Assembly (NCBI RefSeq): GCF_001644665.1 | Contig: NZ_CP011393.1 | Coordinates: 1,386,001 to 1,450,000, forward strand | Reading direction: 5' to 3' | From: Fervidobacterium pennivorans | GTDB taxonomy: Bacteria; Thermotogota; Thermotogae; Thermotogales; Fervidobacteriaceae | DNA: 64,000 bases | Shown: positions 26,311-35,984 of the stretch, piece by piece | Position numbering within the stretch: the stretch's first letter is position 1 | Layout of the letters: every line of letters begins with the position of its first letter | Position numbers and translations under genes: made by a program | The notes under the pieces: generated by a model | What the model was told of the DNA's origin: nothing | The model's database searches: none | What the model saw: the letters and a program-made list of their open reading frames with translations, nothing else

Positions 26311-27744
26311 TTATATTTCCGATAAAAACTTTATCAATCCTTTCATTTTTCCATCATCCATAATGCTACCGGATAATATGAACACATTTCGATTCTCATC
26401 TCTTGTTATTGAAAAGAGCATACCGTATTCCGTGTCAATTGTTTTCTCAACAATATTGATGACATTTGAGTTTTTGTCGTATTCAAAAATACCATACCAA
26501 GGGACTTTTTTCTCATAATCGTATTTGTAACCTGCGAAATAAACAACGTCATTCGATTCTTGAGGTCGGCTTTGCGAATTACAAACCACAGAATGGATTC
26601 TCACATTTTCTCCAAACGTTTTTAAGTACTCCACCTCTCCGTTTAGGGACAATTTTGCAACGAAGGCTTTCTCGGTTCCAAGCTTTTCGAAATTCGGAAC
26701 GTTGGAGAATTCATAAACGTAACCTGCGACAAAAACGCTCTCAGCTGTGACACATAAATCCATGGGCCAAAGGGTTTGAGAGTTTGTAAGAACTGTTTGC
26801 CAAAGTAGGTTCCCGTTTGTATCATAACTGACAACGTATCCATCGTAACGTGTCCCATCTGTAAATGAGTTACTTGTCCCTGCAACGATTATTTGTTTGT
26901 TTTTCTCATCATAACCAACAGCGTAAGCCCTGTCCCAGCGTACTCCTCCAAAACTTCTGTCCCAAATGATTTTACCTTCTTTTGAAAGTGAAACAATCCA
27001 GTAGTCGTGTTCTCCAAAATTTTGAGTTACATCTTTACCTTTTTCGTAGTTATCACCAATGAAAACAAAGTTGTCTTCTACTTTCGTTATTTTGTAAGCT
27101 CTATCCCAGTCAGGTCCTCCAAATGATTTTTGCCAAATCACATCCCCGGTTTTATCAAGTCGAATGACGTAAGCATCAAATCTTCCTAAAGCGCCTAAAC
27201 TTCCTGAAGAGGTTGTTCCAAGAAGTAAGAAGCCATCGTCTAAAGGAATAATGTCGTATCCAAAATCATCCCCATCAGCTCCTAAAAGTTTAGTCCACAG
27301 AATTTTGCCGGTTTCGTCTATCTTGGTAAGTAATATCTGATATTTCTCTTTTTCATCAGTCATTACTGAACCAATTCCGGCAAATCCATCATCGGTGCCG
27401 ATAACCCTTGATATTCTTGATTCTAACCCTGTGTCAATTATTACTTCTTTATCCATTGTTACATCCTTTTTGCTATGAGTGCTTTTTATCAAAGACAGCG
27501 ACGGGTAATTATGTGTGAAAATAAATCCGAAACTAAGAACTAAAATTCCAAGGATTATAAAAAGTAAAATCATAGAAACTAAAATTTTTGACTTTGAGCG
27601 TTTTTTTGTTTTCTGTGGTCCCGAGACTGAAAATGGACTTGAAAAGCTTTCTCTTTTAGAGTTTCCAAGGAATTTTTGACTGCAATGTTTGTTGAACTTT
27701 CTCTTTTTTTGAAAATTCCTTAGTTTGTCTCTGTCAAGTCTCAA
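26311..27744 (-). CDS. Membrane-anchored beta-propeller protein coupled to dnaJ
   Basis: This 477-residue protein has a basic cytoplasmic tail (about 1-52), one membrane helix ([24 protein letters not shown], about 53-76) and a large extracytoplasmic propeller. The repeats run about 50 residues and share a pattern like [34 protein letters not shown] and [18 protein letters not shown]. It starts with TTG 27744, overlapping the dnaJ stop by four bases, so it is the last gene of the hrcA-grpE-dnaJ operon. Propellers of this type often bind proteins or ligands. A role in envelope stress or envelope protein quality is inferred from the operon. Confidence 0.75.
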   Translation of the reverse strand: MRLDRDKLRNFQKKRKFNKHCSQKFLGNSKRESFSSPFSVSGPQKTKKRSKSKILVSMILLFIILGILVLSFGFIFTHNYPSLSLIKSTHSKKDVTMDKEVIIDTGLESRISRVIGTDDGFAGIGSVMTDEKEKYQILLTKIDETGKILWTKLLGADGDDFGYDIIPLDDGFLLLGTTSSGSLGALGRFDAYVIRLDKTGDVIWQKSFGGPDWDRAYKITKVEDNFVFIGDNYEKGKDVTQNFGEHDYWIVSLSKEGKIIWDRSFGGVRWDRAYAVGYDEKNKQIIVAGTSNSFTDGTRYDGYVVSYDTNGNLLWQTVLTNSQTLWPMDLCVTAESVFVAGYVYEFSNVPNFEKLGTEKAFVAKLSLNGEVEYLKTFGENVRIHSVVCNSQSRPQESNDVVYFAGYKYDYEKKVPWYGIFEYDKNSNVINIVEKTIDTEYGMLFSITRDENRNVFILSGSIMDDGKMKGLIKFLSEI

Positions 27745-28880
27745 ATTTCTAAGCCCCTTTCCTTTGCTATTTCTTCAAGAAATTTTCTTTCTTTAGATGA
27801 GACTCTTTTTGGTATTAACACTTTTACTTCTACTATGAGATTTCCGCGCTTTCCTGTTCTTGAGTTTGGAATACCTTTTCCTTTAATGACAATACGTTCA
27901 TTTGGTTGTGTGCCTGAAGGTATCTCTACTGGAACACGTTCACCATTTGGCAGATTCACATATACAGTCCCACCAAGTATGGCGGTGACATAGTCAATAG
28001 GGACAGTTATTATTATATCATCACCTTCACGTTTGTAATCACTTGTTTTTCTAACCCGAACATGGACATACAGGTCACCATAATCTCCACCACTTATTCC
28101 AGCGTTACCTTTCCTTGGAATTCTAATTACGGCTCCATCTTCTACACCAGCTGGTATGTTTACAACGGTACTTGTTCTTTTCCTTACTCTTCCAGAGCCT
28201 CTACAAATATGACAAGTTTCTCCAGGAACAGTTCCACTACCGCCACAAACGTCACAAGTGTATTGGTTTATGAAGACACCAAATGGAGTTCTGCGCTCTT
28301 CACGGACTACACCAGTTCCATGGCATTTTGAACATGTTACCCATCTGCTACCTGGTTCTACTCCTTCTCCCTTACAATTTTCACAAGTTTCGTATCGGTC
28401 GTACTCTATTGTGACATCTTTGCCTGTGAATACGTCGGCTTCCGTGATGGTTACCTCAAGATTTATATCTTCTCCTCTTTTGGCGTATCTTCTTCCACTA
28501 GTTGTTCTTTGTGTTTGTGATGCGGTCGTTCTGTGACCACCGAAAAATATGTTAAATATGTCATCGTTCAGGAAATCTCTAAAGATGTCGCTTATATCGT
28601 CGAATCCAAATCCACCAGTTCTTCCTGAAGGTTCGTACACGTAACCACCCTCGCCCACGTATCCAAATTTATCATACATCGCACGTTTTTGAGGGTCACT
28701 TAAAACCTCGTACGCTTCTTGTATCTCTTTGAATTTCTGCTCTGCTTCCTTTTTCTTATCACCAGTATGCCTATCAGGATGCCACTCTTTTACAAGCCTT
28801 TTATATGCAGCCTTTATTTCATCCTCAGAAGCGTTTCTTGGCACTCCGAGAATTTCATAATAGTCTTTTCTTGCTGGCAT
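27741..28880 (-). CDS. dnaJ: Chaperone DnaJ
   Basis: This Hsp40 co-chaperone stimulates DnaK ATPase and delivers clients. The 379-residue type I protein has a J domain (1-72; [22 protein letters not shown] in EWHPDRHTG), a Gly/Phe region, four zinc-binding CxxCxGxG repeats ([36 protein letters not shown]), and the C-terminal client-binding domains. It lies between grpE and the propeller gene; dnaK is not in the window. Confidence 0.97.
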   Translation of the reverse strand: MPARKDYYEILGVPRNASEDEIKAAYKRLVKEWHPDRHTGDKKKEAEQKFKEIQEAYEVLSDPQKRAMYDKFGYVGEGGYVYEPSGRTGGFGFDDISDIFRDFLNDDIFNIFFGGHRTTASQTQRTTSGRRYAKRGEDINLEVTITEADVFTGKDVTIEYDRYETCENCKGEGVEPGSRWVTCSKCHGTGVVREERRTPFGVFINQYTCDVCGGSGTVPGETCHICRGSGRVRKRTSTVVNIPAGVEDGAVIRIPRKGNAGISGGDYGDLYVHVRVRKTSDYKREGDDIIITVPIDYVTAILGGTVYVNLPNGERVPVEIPSGTQPNERIVIKGKGIPNSRTGKRGNLIVEVKVLIPKRVSSKERKFLEEIAKERGLEI

Positions 28881-28911
28881 TGCAAACCACCCCTATTTTG
28901 TATTTTGATTC

Positions 28912-29550
28912 TCACGTGTTTTGTTGGTCATTAACTGCATTCTCTTCCTTTTTTCTTGGTTTTATAGCAACACGTACCTTAGTTGGTTTTACAACCTGCC
29001 CATTGAATGTGTAACCATCTTCAATGACTTCAAGAATAGTGTATTCTTCAACATCATCACGTTCCTCTTTTTCAAATGCTTCATGGTTGAACGGGTCAAA
29101 CTTTCCAGAGGCATCAATAATCCTTAATCCCTCGTTTTCCAGTGTCTTTAGAAGTTTTTCATAGATTTTTTCTACTCCAAGTTTGAATTTTTCTAAATCC
29201 TTGTCTGAGTCGTAGTATTTGAACGCTCTCTTAAAATCGTCTAAAATGGGTATAAGCGCTTTTACTATACGAAGCGCCGTTGATTTCGTTGCGTCTCTAA
29301 TTTGCCTATCAACGTCGAGCTTGTAATTTTCAAATGCTGCTTTGATTATGCGTGCAGCGTTCTGTATTTCCTTCAGTTGGTTTTCTAACTCTGCTATCTT
29401 TTCTTTCAGTTGTTTGTTCTCTTCTGATAATTCGTTTTGGTTCATTTGGTTCACTTCTTCTCGCTCCTTAATTTCATTTGAACTTTCCAAGTTGTTTTGA
29501 ACTTGCAGTTGTGTTTCATTTATTTCATTTATTTTCTTTTCTTCACACAT
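28912..29550 (-). CDS. grpE: Nucleotide exchange factor GrpE
   Basis: GrpE releases ADP from DnaK. The 212-residue protein has a long N-terminal acidic, Gln-rich coiled coil (about 1-110), then DRQIRDATKSTALRIVKALIPILDDFKRAF and the C-terminal beta domain with GKFDPFNHEAFEKEE and EVIEDGYTFNGQVVKPTKVRVA. It sits between hrcA and dnaJ. The hydrophilic N-terminal extension is longer than average. Confidence 0.95.
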   Translation of the reverse strand: MCEEKKINEINETQLQVQNNLESSNEIKEREEVNQMNQNELSEENKQLKEKIAELENQLKEIQNAARIIKAAFENYKLDVDRQIRDATKSTALRIVKALIPILDDFKRAFKYYDSDKDLEKFKLGVEKIYEKLLKTLENEGLRIIDASGKFDPFNHEAFEKEERDDVEEYTILEVIEDGYTFNGQVVKPTKVRVAIKPRKKEENAVNDQQNT

Positions 29551-29580
29551 GTTCCCTACCTCCTCTTTTAGTTTGAGTTT

Positions 29581-30630
29581 TTAGACATTCCTCGATACTA
29601 TAGTGAAATACTCGCTCAGTCTGTTGAGCATAAACTCGAAGCTATCCATAATCAAATCATATCGACCGTATTTGTCGAATATAACAGCAACGCGTCCAAC
29701 GGGATTATCTTCTGAGTAGAACTGTCCAAGAATTACCGAGAAATCTTCAAGGAACTTCAATCCATGCTCTTTACCGATGTATATGTCGTTCTCAAGCTCA
29801 AATAGTTCTTTGTAAAACACGTCGGATGAAACATACACAAGGATGTTTTGTAATTTTTTCAGATTGATTCTATCGTTTGCAAGAAGGTTTGGTAGTCCTT
29901 CCGTTATGTAATCTTCGTAGCTTTCAACAGATAACCTTTCCGTGATTTCTAAAAATCCACGACTGATAGTTCCAAAATCGCTGTCTTTGAAGCTATTTAA
30001 GTTGTTAAAATTATTGATTCGAGTAAGTATATCTCGCAATTTGGATTTGAATTCGTTCAATGTTAATCCTGTCATCGCTTTGTTAAGCATCTGCTCTATT
30101 TTCTCAACATCGTCAAGTTCGGTGTGCTGGATTGGAATGGAAGAACTGAGACCGAGGGATGTAATTATATTCGCAATTGAGAAATTCTTACTCACAGGTG
30201 TTACAACTATACGCTTGATTCTTAGCGTTAGTGGGCTGGGCTTTTCAATAATAACCATACCTTTTGTTGAAGAGCTTAACAACTTTGCTGCACCCGTGAG
30301 CACCTTTTCCATATCACCGATTGGAAATTTTGCCGCAACCTCCACTTGTGAGCTTTTGGACTTTATCTCTTCCCTGATTTTTTTCAGTTCATTTACGTAA
30401 AACCTGAGTCCTTTGTCTGTTGGAACGCGACCAGCAGAAGTGTGTGGCTGGAATATATATCCCGTGCGCATTAAACGGTTCATATCATTTCTAATCGTTG
30501 CACCGGATCTCTCAATTGCAGCACTTTCCAAAACCCTTTTTGAGCTTACAGGGGTCCTCGTGTTGATGTATTCTTGCACAATGCAGTAAAGAACTTTCTT
30601 TTGTCTTTCGGTGATATCGTTTCCTAACAC
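29581..30630 (-). CDS. hrcA: Heat-inducible transcription repressor HrcA
   Basis: HrcA represses heat-shock operons by binding CIRCE. Start GTG 30630 has GGAGAGG at suitable spacing; GTG 30639 overlaps that site. The 349-residue protein has an N-terminal winged helix (TERQKKVLYCIVQEYINTRTPVSSKRVLE, GATIRNDMNRLMRTGYIFQPHTSAGRVPTDKGLRFYV) and the HrcA C-terminal domain ending with GRVAVIFDKYGRYDLIMD. A CIRCE-like element precedes the gene, so it is autoregulated. Confidence 0.96.
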   Translation of the reverse strand: MLGNDITERQKKVLYCIVQEYINTRTPVSSKRVLESAAIERSGATIRNDMNRLMRTGYIFQPHTSAGRVPTDKGLRFYVNELKKIREEIKSKSSQVEVAAKFPIGDMEKVLTGAAKLLSSSTKGMVIIEKPSPLTLRIKRIVVTPVSKNFSIANIITSLGLSSSIPIQHTELDDVEKIEQMLNKAMTGLTLNEFKSKLRDILTRINNFNNLNSFKDSDFGTISRGFLEITERLSVESYEDYITEGLPNLLANDRINLKKLQNILVYVSSDVFYKELFELENDIYIGKEHGLKFLEDFSVILGQFYSEDNPVGRVAVIFDKYGRYDLIMDSFEFMLNRLSEYFTIVSRNV

Positions 30631-30687
30631 GGTTATCACCTCTCCGTTTTTCTATCTGTTTTAGCCTAATTTTTGTTATCAGAAATG

Positions 30688-30714
30688 TTAGCAATCTACA
30701 CTTTAGTCTGCTAA
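30688..30714. promoter_or_regulatory. CIRCE operator
   Basis: TTAGCAATC, nine bases and GTCTGCTAA match the CIRCE pattern TTAGCACTC-N9-GAGTGCTAA, with exact spacing and intact outer six bases of each arm. It lies directly downstream of the hrcA -10 box, where bound HrcA would block initiation. Confidence 0.88.
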
Positions 30715-30715
30715 T

Positions 30716-30744
30716 ATATTACCATAAGTGTGAGAATTTGTCAA
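30716..30744 (-). promoter_or_regulatory. Sigma-A promoter of the heat-shock operon
   Basis: On the minus strand TTGACA and TAATAT are separated by 17 bases, and the -10 box is next to CIRCE. Confidence 0.85.
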
Positions 30745-30797
30745 TTTTTGGAGTGTTTTCAGTATCTGAGATATCAGACACAAAGCAAAGAAAAATA

Positions 30798-30825
30798 TTG
30801 ATGAAAATTTCCTTTTTGGTAAAAT
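30798..30825 (+). promoter_or_regulatory. Sigma-A promoter of the EamA transporter gene
   Basis: TTGATG and TAAAAT are separated by 16 bases, about 70 bases before the chosen start. Confidence 0.65.
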
Positions 30826-30893
30826 AGTAACAGAAAAAATTGTGCGGAATACGAACATTTGTAGATGATTCTACTTTGCCTGAGGTGATAAAT

Positions 30894-31769
30894 GTGAACT
30901 GGAAGGTTTATATTTCTGGATTTGCAGTTTCAACGATATTTGGGTTATCATTCCTTTTTACTAAAAACAGTATAGAACATATAAACGTTTACACGTTTTT
31001 AGCCTTTAGGTTTGGTGTGGCAACCAGTGTGATGCTATTACTTTGGCTTTTTGGAATCGTAAAATTAACAAAGAAACCATTTTGGAAATTATGGAAAGTA
31101 GCGCTATTTCAACCGATTGCTTACTTTGTGTTCGAGACTAATGGACTCAGGTTTACGACGTCCTCTGAGGCTGGGATGTTGATTGCATTAATTCCAATCG
31201 TTATAACGATTTTGAGTCCAGCATTGCTGAAAGAAAGAATCAGATGGTACCAAATTCTCTTCGCATTTCTTAGCTTTTTTGGAGTGTTTCTTATCGTCAA
31301 AGGTGGGGGATTAGAACAAGGAGCGCTACTTGGAAAGCTGTTGGTTTTGGGTGCGGTTTTCTCCGCAGCATTTTACAATATTTTCTCGAGAAAGCTATCC
31401 TCAGAGTTCACTCCTGTTGAGATAACGTTCTTTATGATGCTTACGGGATTTGTCTTTTTCTTTTTCCTGAGCATCGTAACAGGAAATTTCACAATCGCAT
31501 TCCACCCTGCTGTTGTTATTGGAGCATTGTATCTTGGCATACTTTCTTCAACGGTTGCATTTTTTCTTGTGAATTTCATGCTTAGCAAGGTTTCACCAAC
31601 GGTTTCTTCTCTTTTCTCAAATCTAACGACGGTGATATCTGTAATTGCAGGCAGTTTCATTCGGCATGAAAGGATTGCTGCAGTACAAGTATTTGGAATG
31701 ATTTTGATACTTGTTTCGCTAATTCTTAATTCTTATCTGAAAAGCAAAGAAGTTGAACAGAGTAGATAA
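30894..31769 (+). CDS. EamA/DMT-superfamily transporter
   Basis: This 291-residue membrane protein has about ten helices in two EamA repeats (YISGFAVSTIFGLSFLFTKNSIE; then LLGKLLVLGAVFSAAFYNIFSRKL). GTG 30894 has GAGGTGATAA at the right spacing; longer frames add a non-membrane leader. DMT transporters move amino acids, nucleosides or other metabolites, and sequence alone does not give the substrate. It is monocistronic and divergent from the heat-shock operon. Confidence 0.88.
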   Translation: MNWKVYISGFAVSTIFGLSFLFTKNSIEHINVYTFLAFRFGVATSVMLLLWLFGIVKLTKKPFWKLWKVALFQPIAYFVFETNGLRFTTSSEAGMLIALIPIVITILSPALLKERIRWYQILFAFLSFFGVFLIVKGGGLEQGALLGKLLVLGAVFSAAFYNIFSRKLSSEFTPVEITFFMMLTGFVFFFFLSIVTGNFTIAFHPAVVIGALYLGILSSTVAFFLVNFMLSKVSPTVSSLFSNLTTVISVIAGSFIRHERIAAVQVFGMILILVSLILNSYLKSKEVEQSR

Positions 31770-31773
31770 CAAA

Positions 31774-31800
31774 AAAGCCCTCGGATTTCCCGAGGGCTTT
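31774..31800. terminator. Bidirectional terminator between the EamA gene and rpsB
   Basis: AAAGCCCTCGG and CCGAGGGCTTT form an 11-bp stem around ATTTC. The minus-strand T-run (TTTTTTG) makes it a strong terminator for rpsB and it also closes the EamA gene. Confidence 0.92.
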
Positions 31801-31817
31801 GGTATTATTTATTTTCC

Positions 31818-32594
31818 TTATATTTCCTCTTCGTCAAGGTTTTCTGGTATGCTGATTTCAATTTCTTCTACTTCTGTCGTAGTTGTGGTTGCTTCTTCTG
31901 TTGAGTAAGGTACTCCTTCACGACCTTCGAGGTATGCATCCGCTATCTTACCGGCAATGAGAGCTATTGCTCTTATTGCGTCATCGTTCGATGGTATTAC
32001 GTAGTCGATAGGATCCGGGTCACAGTTTGTATCAACCATTGCAACTATTGGTATTTTGAGGTGGTTCGCTTCTTCAACGGCTATCTTTTCTTTCCTCGGG
32101 TCGACTATGAAGATGACATCGGGTAAGCTCTTCATGTTTTTGACGCCACCGAGGTTCTTTCTGAGTTTTTCAAGTTTCTTTCTGAGTTTGCTCTGTTCTT
32201 TTTTTGGAAGCTTGTCGAGTTCACCATTTGCTTCCATTTCCTCGAGTTCGATGAGCTTTTGGATTCTTGTCTGGATTGTGGAGAAGTTGGTCAAAAGTCC
32301 ACCGAGCCATCTGTTGTTAACGTAGAATCCTCCGCATCTTTCAGCTTCATTTTTGACAACTTGTTGTGCTTGTTTCTTTGTTCCAACAAAGAGGATAGTT
32401 CCACCTTTGCTTGCTACGTCTCTGACAAAATCGTAGGCTTCATCGAGTAGTTTGACAGTCTTTTGCAAATCGATAATATAGATACCTTTTCTTGCGCCGT
32501 AAATATACGGTTTCATCTTAGGGTTCCATCTTTGTGTTCTGTGCCCGAAATGGACACCTGCTTCCAAGAGCTGTTTCATCGTTACAACTGGCAT
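31818..32594 (-). CDS. rpsB: 30S ribosomal protein S2
   Basis: The 258-residue start ATG 32594 has GGAGGTGTCGGT just upstream; the frame is open further upstream but that part is the leader RNA. The protein starts [33 protein letters not shown] and contains [34 protein letters not shown] and [28 protein letters not shown], all typical. The acidic C-terminal tail follows the S2 fold. The usual partner tsf is not downstream; the gene ends directly at a terminator. Confidence 0.97.
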   Translation of the reverse strand: MPVVTMKQLLEAGVHFGHRTQRWNPKMKPYIYGARKGIYIIDLQKTVKLLDEAYDFVRDVASKGGTILFVGTKKQAQQVVKNEAERCGGFYVNNRWLGGLLTNFSTIQTRIQKLIELEEMEANGELDKLPKKEQSKLRKKLEKLRKNLGGVKNMKSLPDVIFIVDPRKEKIAVEEANHLKIPIVAMVDTNCDPDPIDYVIPSNDDAIRAIALIAGKIADAYLEGREGVPYSTEEATTTTTEVEEIEISIPENLDEEEI

Positions 32595-32636
32595 ACCGAC
32601 ACCTCCATGATTTGGTTTTATCCTCCGCCCCCTTGA

Positions 32637-32677
32637 CCCACCGACCTTGCAATTACCTTGCAAGGCACCGAGGTGGG
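32637..32677 (-). ncRNA. Structured leader of rpsB, candidate S2 autoregulatory element
   Basis: In the minus-strand transcript CCCACC pairs with GGTGGG, enclosing an internal loop and an upper stem CCTTGCAA/TTGCAAGG with a GGTAA loop. It ends 43 bases before the rpsB start, in a leader of roughly 120 bases. Ribosomal protein S2 represses its own mRNA in some bacteria; I do not recognise a named family here. Confidence 0.6.
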
Positions 32678-32722
32678 AAACGGGTTGGCGTGTGGATTGG
32701 GATACATTTTTAACGCATTCGA

Positions 32723-32750
32723 ATTTTATCATATATTTTTTGTTCGTCAA
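32723..32750 (-). promoter_or_regulatory. Sigma-A promoter of rpsB
   Basis: On the minus strand TTGACG and TAAAAT are separated by 16 bases; transcription would start near 32716. Confidence 0.75.
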
Positions 32751-32791
32751 GTATTTAGTGTTGCAAACGGAAGGCATTAAATGGTAGTTAG

Positions 32792-32821
32792 TTGTTTTAT
32801 TACGCAAAAATGTGATAAAAT
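32792..32821 (+). promoter_or_regulatory. Promoter of the decayed SBP/GGDEF gene
   Basis: TTGTTT and TAAAAT are separated by 18 bases, and TGA precedes the -10 box. It is divergent from the rpsB promoter. Confidence 0.5.
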
Positions 32822-32868
32822 ATGTAGCGAGATGCTCAGTCTGAAACTCAGAGGAGGGCAAAGCAACA

Positions 32869-34193
32869 GTGAAGAGAAAATTAAGTTTTCTTTTTTATTT
32901 TTTCTTGATGTCCACTCTTTTGTTTTCGGCGATAAAAATAGGTTATTACGATAACTACCCGCTAACTTACGATGACAATGGTAAGCCTAATGGATTGTTC
33001 ATAGACGTGCTCAAAAGAGCTGGAATCCTAAGAAGTTTCGATGTGGAATTTATCTTTGGCGAATTTGCTGACCTTATGCAGCAATTGAATAAGGGTTATA
33101 TTGATATGGTCGTTTGTGTTGCGCATACTCCCGAACGCGAAAAATTATATTCGTTTAACACAGAACCTGTAATTATAAACTGGGGTGTACTTGTTAGTTT
33201 TAGGACACTTGAAGATATAAAAGCAATAGATGGAAAGAACATTGCCGTAAATCGTGGGGATATATACTATCAAAAATTCTTGGAGATTGCTCAGTCCTTT
33301 GATGTAAAACCAAATTATGTGGGATAGGACTCGTATGAAAGCGTTATAAGAGCTGTCAACGATGGAGAAGCGATAGCTGGTGTTGTTAGTAGGTTAGCTT
33401 ATCTTGTCAACAATACTAAGTATCCGAAAGTTAGAGCAACATCCTTTGTTTTTAGTCCTGTTCAACTCAAGTTTGCAATTCGCAAAGGTTCTGAAGTTGC
33501 CAATAAAGATATTTTAGAAAAGATTGATAAGACGGTTGCGGTTATGAAAGCTTCTGGTGAGTTGGATAAGATTTTTAATTCATATTTTGGCGTTTCAAGA
33601 GAGGTTGGAAGGCAAGGCATTTAAATGTATTTGGTACTAACCTTTATAGGACTTTACGTACTTACCATAACTGGCTTTATGCATGGAATAAAACTCCAAA
33701 AAGCTCGCTATGAAGCTGCTTTAGAGGTAAACAGACACAAGCTATAGCGAGAGAAAGCATTCTCGACGAAAGTAGAGGGATTTACACTTACAGTATCGGA
33801 TTAGAAATTTTGAAAAAGTACATGGAACTTTCGAAGCGGGAGAATCAATTGCTCGGAGTTGTTATTTTGGAATTTGAAGGAACAGGATGCGAAGAAAGTA
33901 AGGGAAAGGTAGAAAGCATACTTAGGCAAAATGCAAAAGAAGGAGATGTTATAATTTACATATCACAAAATACATATGCGCTGGTTCTTTACAAATATGG
34001 TGTTTTCTTTGCGGGACATTTTAGAAGAAAGGTAGTAGATTCTTTGGAAAAAAATAATATACCTTGCAACCTCTACATTGGGTTTGCAAGGTATATTCCA
34101 GAAAAAAACATATCGGCGGAAGCTCTTGTATATGAGGCAACTGCTGAAATGGAAAAAGATAAAGAATTCAAGAAAAAGATGAATATTGAGTGA
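32869..34193 (+). pseudogene. Decayed substrate-binding/GGDEF sensor gene
   Basis: The first part has a signal peptide ([21 protein letters not shown]) and a solute-binding fold like the SBP_bac_3 family (IKIGYYDNYPLTYDDNGKPNGLFIDVLKRAG). A TAG at 33325-33327 stops the frame, yet the same frame continues (DSYESVIRAVNDGEAIAGVVSRLAY) to a TAA at 33622. It then reads a membrane helix (MYLVLTFIGLYVLTITGFMHG) and reaches a TAG at 33745. After a frame change near 33730, the last part (33732-34193) resembles a GGDEF domain whose signature position now reads SQNTY. At least four lesions make a pseudogene likely. The ancestor was probably a ligand-responsive diguanylate cyclase. It converges on the HD-GYP operon. 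Confidence 0.8.
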
Positions 34194-34206
34194 GAGAATA
34201 ATTAAA

Positions 34207-35934
34207 TCATCTTAATTTCTCCCAAATTTTACGTATTTCATCAGCGTTTTCTTTAAATACTTCCAGTATCTTCGGTGAAAAGTGAGATGGAAGTGTTCTA
34301 CCATCACCTTTTAAGATAATTTCCAATGCCTCTTCGTGGGTCATACCTTTTTTGTAAGGTCTGTCAGAACGCAGAGCATCGTAGACGTCTACGATTTTTA
34401 CTATTTGTGCCTCAGTTGGTATTTCTTCATTTGCTAAGCCAAATGGATAACCTGTTCCATCGTAATTTTCATGGTGATATAACGCTATGTTTAAGGCTGT
34501 TTCAAACCCAGGAACATCAAGAATCCTTCTTGCATAGATTGTATGTTTTTTCATCTCTTCCCATTCTTCTGGTGTTAGTTTTCCAGGTTTTAGTAGGATT
34601 TCCTTTGGTATGAAAATCTTTCCTATATCATGCAAGCTTGCAAACATGTTTATCTCTTTAATTTTTTCTTCAGACAAATTCAGCTTTTCAGCAATTAATT
34701 TGGAGAGGTGTTTAACCCTATATATATGCTGACCTGTATTTTCATCGTAGCCTTCGGCGATAATAGCCAACTTTTCGGAAATATTAACCAAGAGTCTTTT
34801 AAATTCCTCGCTTTTGAGTCTTATTTCATCGTAAGAACGCATAAGTTCTTGGTTTGTGGCTTCTAATTCCTCCATAGTTGCGCTCAGTTCTTGTAAGATT
34901 GCCGAGAGAGTTTCATAAAATTCCTGGGTTTCGACTAAGTTAAAGTTGCCTGCAGGTGGTAAAGTGCCTGTGTTCCCAATTTCTCTCACGGCAATGGATA
35001 ACTTATTCAAATCGGAAGCGAAAGGTTTTAGCGTTGCTTGTGTGGCAAAGAGCGTAAAAATAATTACGGTTAGTATAAACGCAATCAAATAGATGAGAAC
35101 GTAGAATAAAACTTTTCGGTAATCAAAAACAACTTTGAGATAAATTGGAACGGTTAATTCTCTGTAGGAAGAAAGAACGTAGGCTTTATAGAATATGGAT
35201 TTTGGCCAGTCCCTTTTTAAATATTGGTCCTTAAAGCCTTCTGCAATTATTGGGTCAGCTATCTTTTTAGAGGTATCCAACCTGTTTTCGTAATCTACGT
35301 ATATGGCTATCTCAGAAACATTTGCTGCGGATAAGTTTGCTAATCCTTTTATAAATCCTTCGTATAATCTTGGACTTAGGTATAACGTGAAAAGAAGATA
35401 TTCGGTTTCAGAGAACTGTAACCATAGGTATTTGACCATGCGTGATGTCCCTGGAACAAAGCCTGTAATGATTGATATGGAATTTGTAGAATAAACTGTA
35501 GGTTTAAATCCAATATTTTTTACAGTTGCAAGATAACCTGTTGCGTTCAAAATTTCTCCTTTTGAGTTCAACAGAGCGACGTCTATATCAACGAAGACGT
35601 TTGGAATACTGTATAAAATGGTCTGTGAAAGTTGCTTTTTAATGTTTTCTAAGGCTTCGTTTTTATTTAAATTACCGATAAGCTCCTTGGCTAAAGGAAG
35701 GTTAGCCCTTATGTAATCTTCCAGCTCTTCATCATGATGTGAAACTAGGGTATTAAATGTGTCAAGAAAGTTTCTAAAAGCTAAGTCTATCTTTTCAAAA
35801 TGCGCAGTCGAATTTTCCACACTGTAGAATCTTGTCCAAATCAGTGAGCCAACAAGAACGAATATAGTAACTGAAATTGCAACTAGAAAGTTTTTTATGA
35901 GGATACTCTTCTTAAGTTGGTCAACCCTTAACAT
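34207..35934 (-). CDS. HD-GYP phosphodiesterase with periplasmic sensor domain
   Basis: The 575-residue protein starts at ATG 35934 (GGAGCGG upstream). It has one membrane helix at about 13-34, an extracytoplasmic sensor of about 235 residues, a second helix at about 274-300, a coiled coil (about 340-390) and an HD-GYP domain (about 390-575). HDIGK lies near 435 and HHENYDGTGYP near 487. HD-GYP proteins hydrolyse cyclic dinucleotides, usually c-di-GMP. It is the last gene of the transaldolase-to-HD-GYP operon and lies next to a decayed GGDEF gene. Confidence 0.93.
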   Translation of the reverse strand: MLRVDQLKKSILIKNFLVAISVTIFVLVGSLIWTRFYSVENSTAHFEKIDLAFRNFLDTFNTLVSHHDEELEDYIRANLPLAKELIGNLNKNEALENIKKQLSQTILYSIPNVFVDIDVALLNSKGEILNATGYLATVKNIGFKPTVYSTNSISIITGFVPGTSRMVKYLWLQFSETEYLLFTLYLSPRLYEGFIKGLANLSAANVSEIAIYVDYENRLDTSKKIADPIIAEGFKDQYLKRDWPKSIFYKAYVLSSYRELTVPIYLKVVFDYRKVLFYVLIYLIAFILTVIIFTLFATQATLKPFASDLNKLSIAVREIGNTGTLPPAGNFNLVETQEFYETLSAILQELSATMEELEATNQELMRSYDEIRLKSEEFKRLLVNISEKLAIIAEGYDENTGQHIYRVKHLSKLIAEKLNLSEEKIKEINMFASLHDIGKIFIPKEILLKPGKLTPEEWEEMKKHTIYARRILDVPGFETALNIALYHHENYDGTGYPFGLANEEIPTEAQIVKIVDVYDALRSDRPYKKGMTHEEALEIILKGDGRTLPSHFSPKILEVFKENADEIRKIWEKLR

Positions 35935-35984
35935 TACTACCGCTCCTTTTCGTTTGAATCCAGTCATTCTGAAATTGAAATGAG

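Noticed and set aside
26315-26326. TTCCGATAA resembling a sigma-28 -10 box
   Set aside because: The nearest TAAA is spaced at 18-19 instead of 15 and no gene begins downstream on that strand.
32595-32861. N-terminal extension of rpsB
   Set aside because: It would translate the structured leader; the ATG at 32594 has a perfect ribosome site and starts at the conserved S2 N-terminus.
33325-33327. UAG as a recoded or read-through codon in the SBP gene
   Set aside because: Further stops and a frame change follow, so decay is the simpler view.
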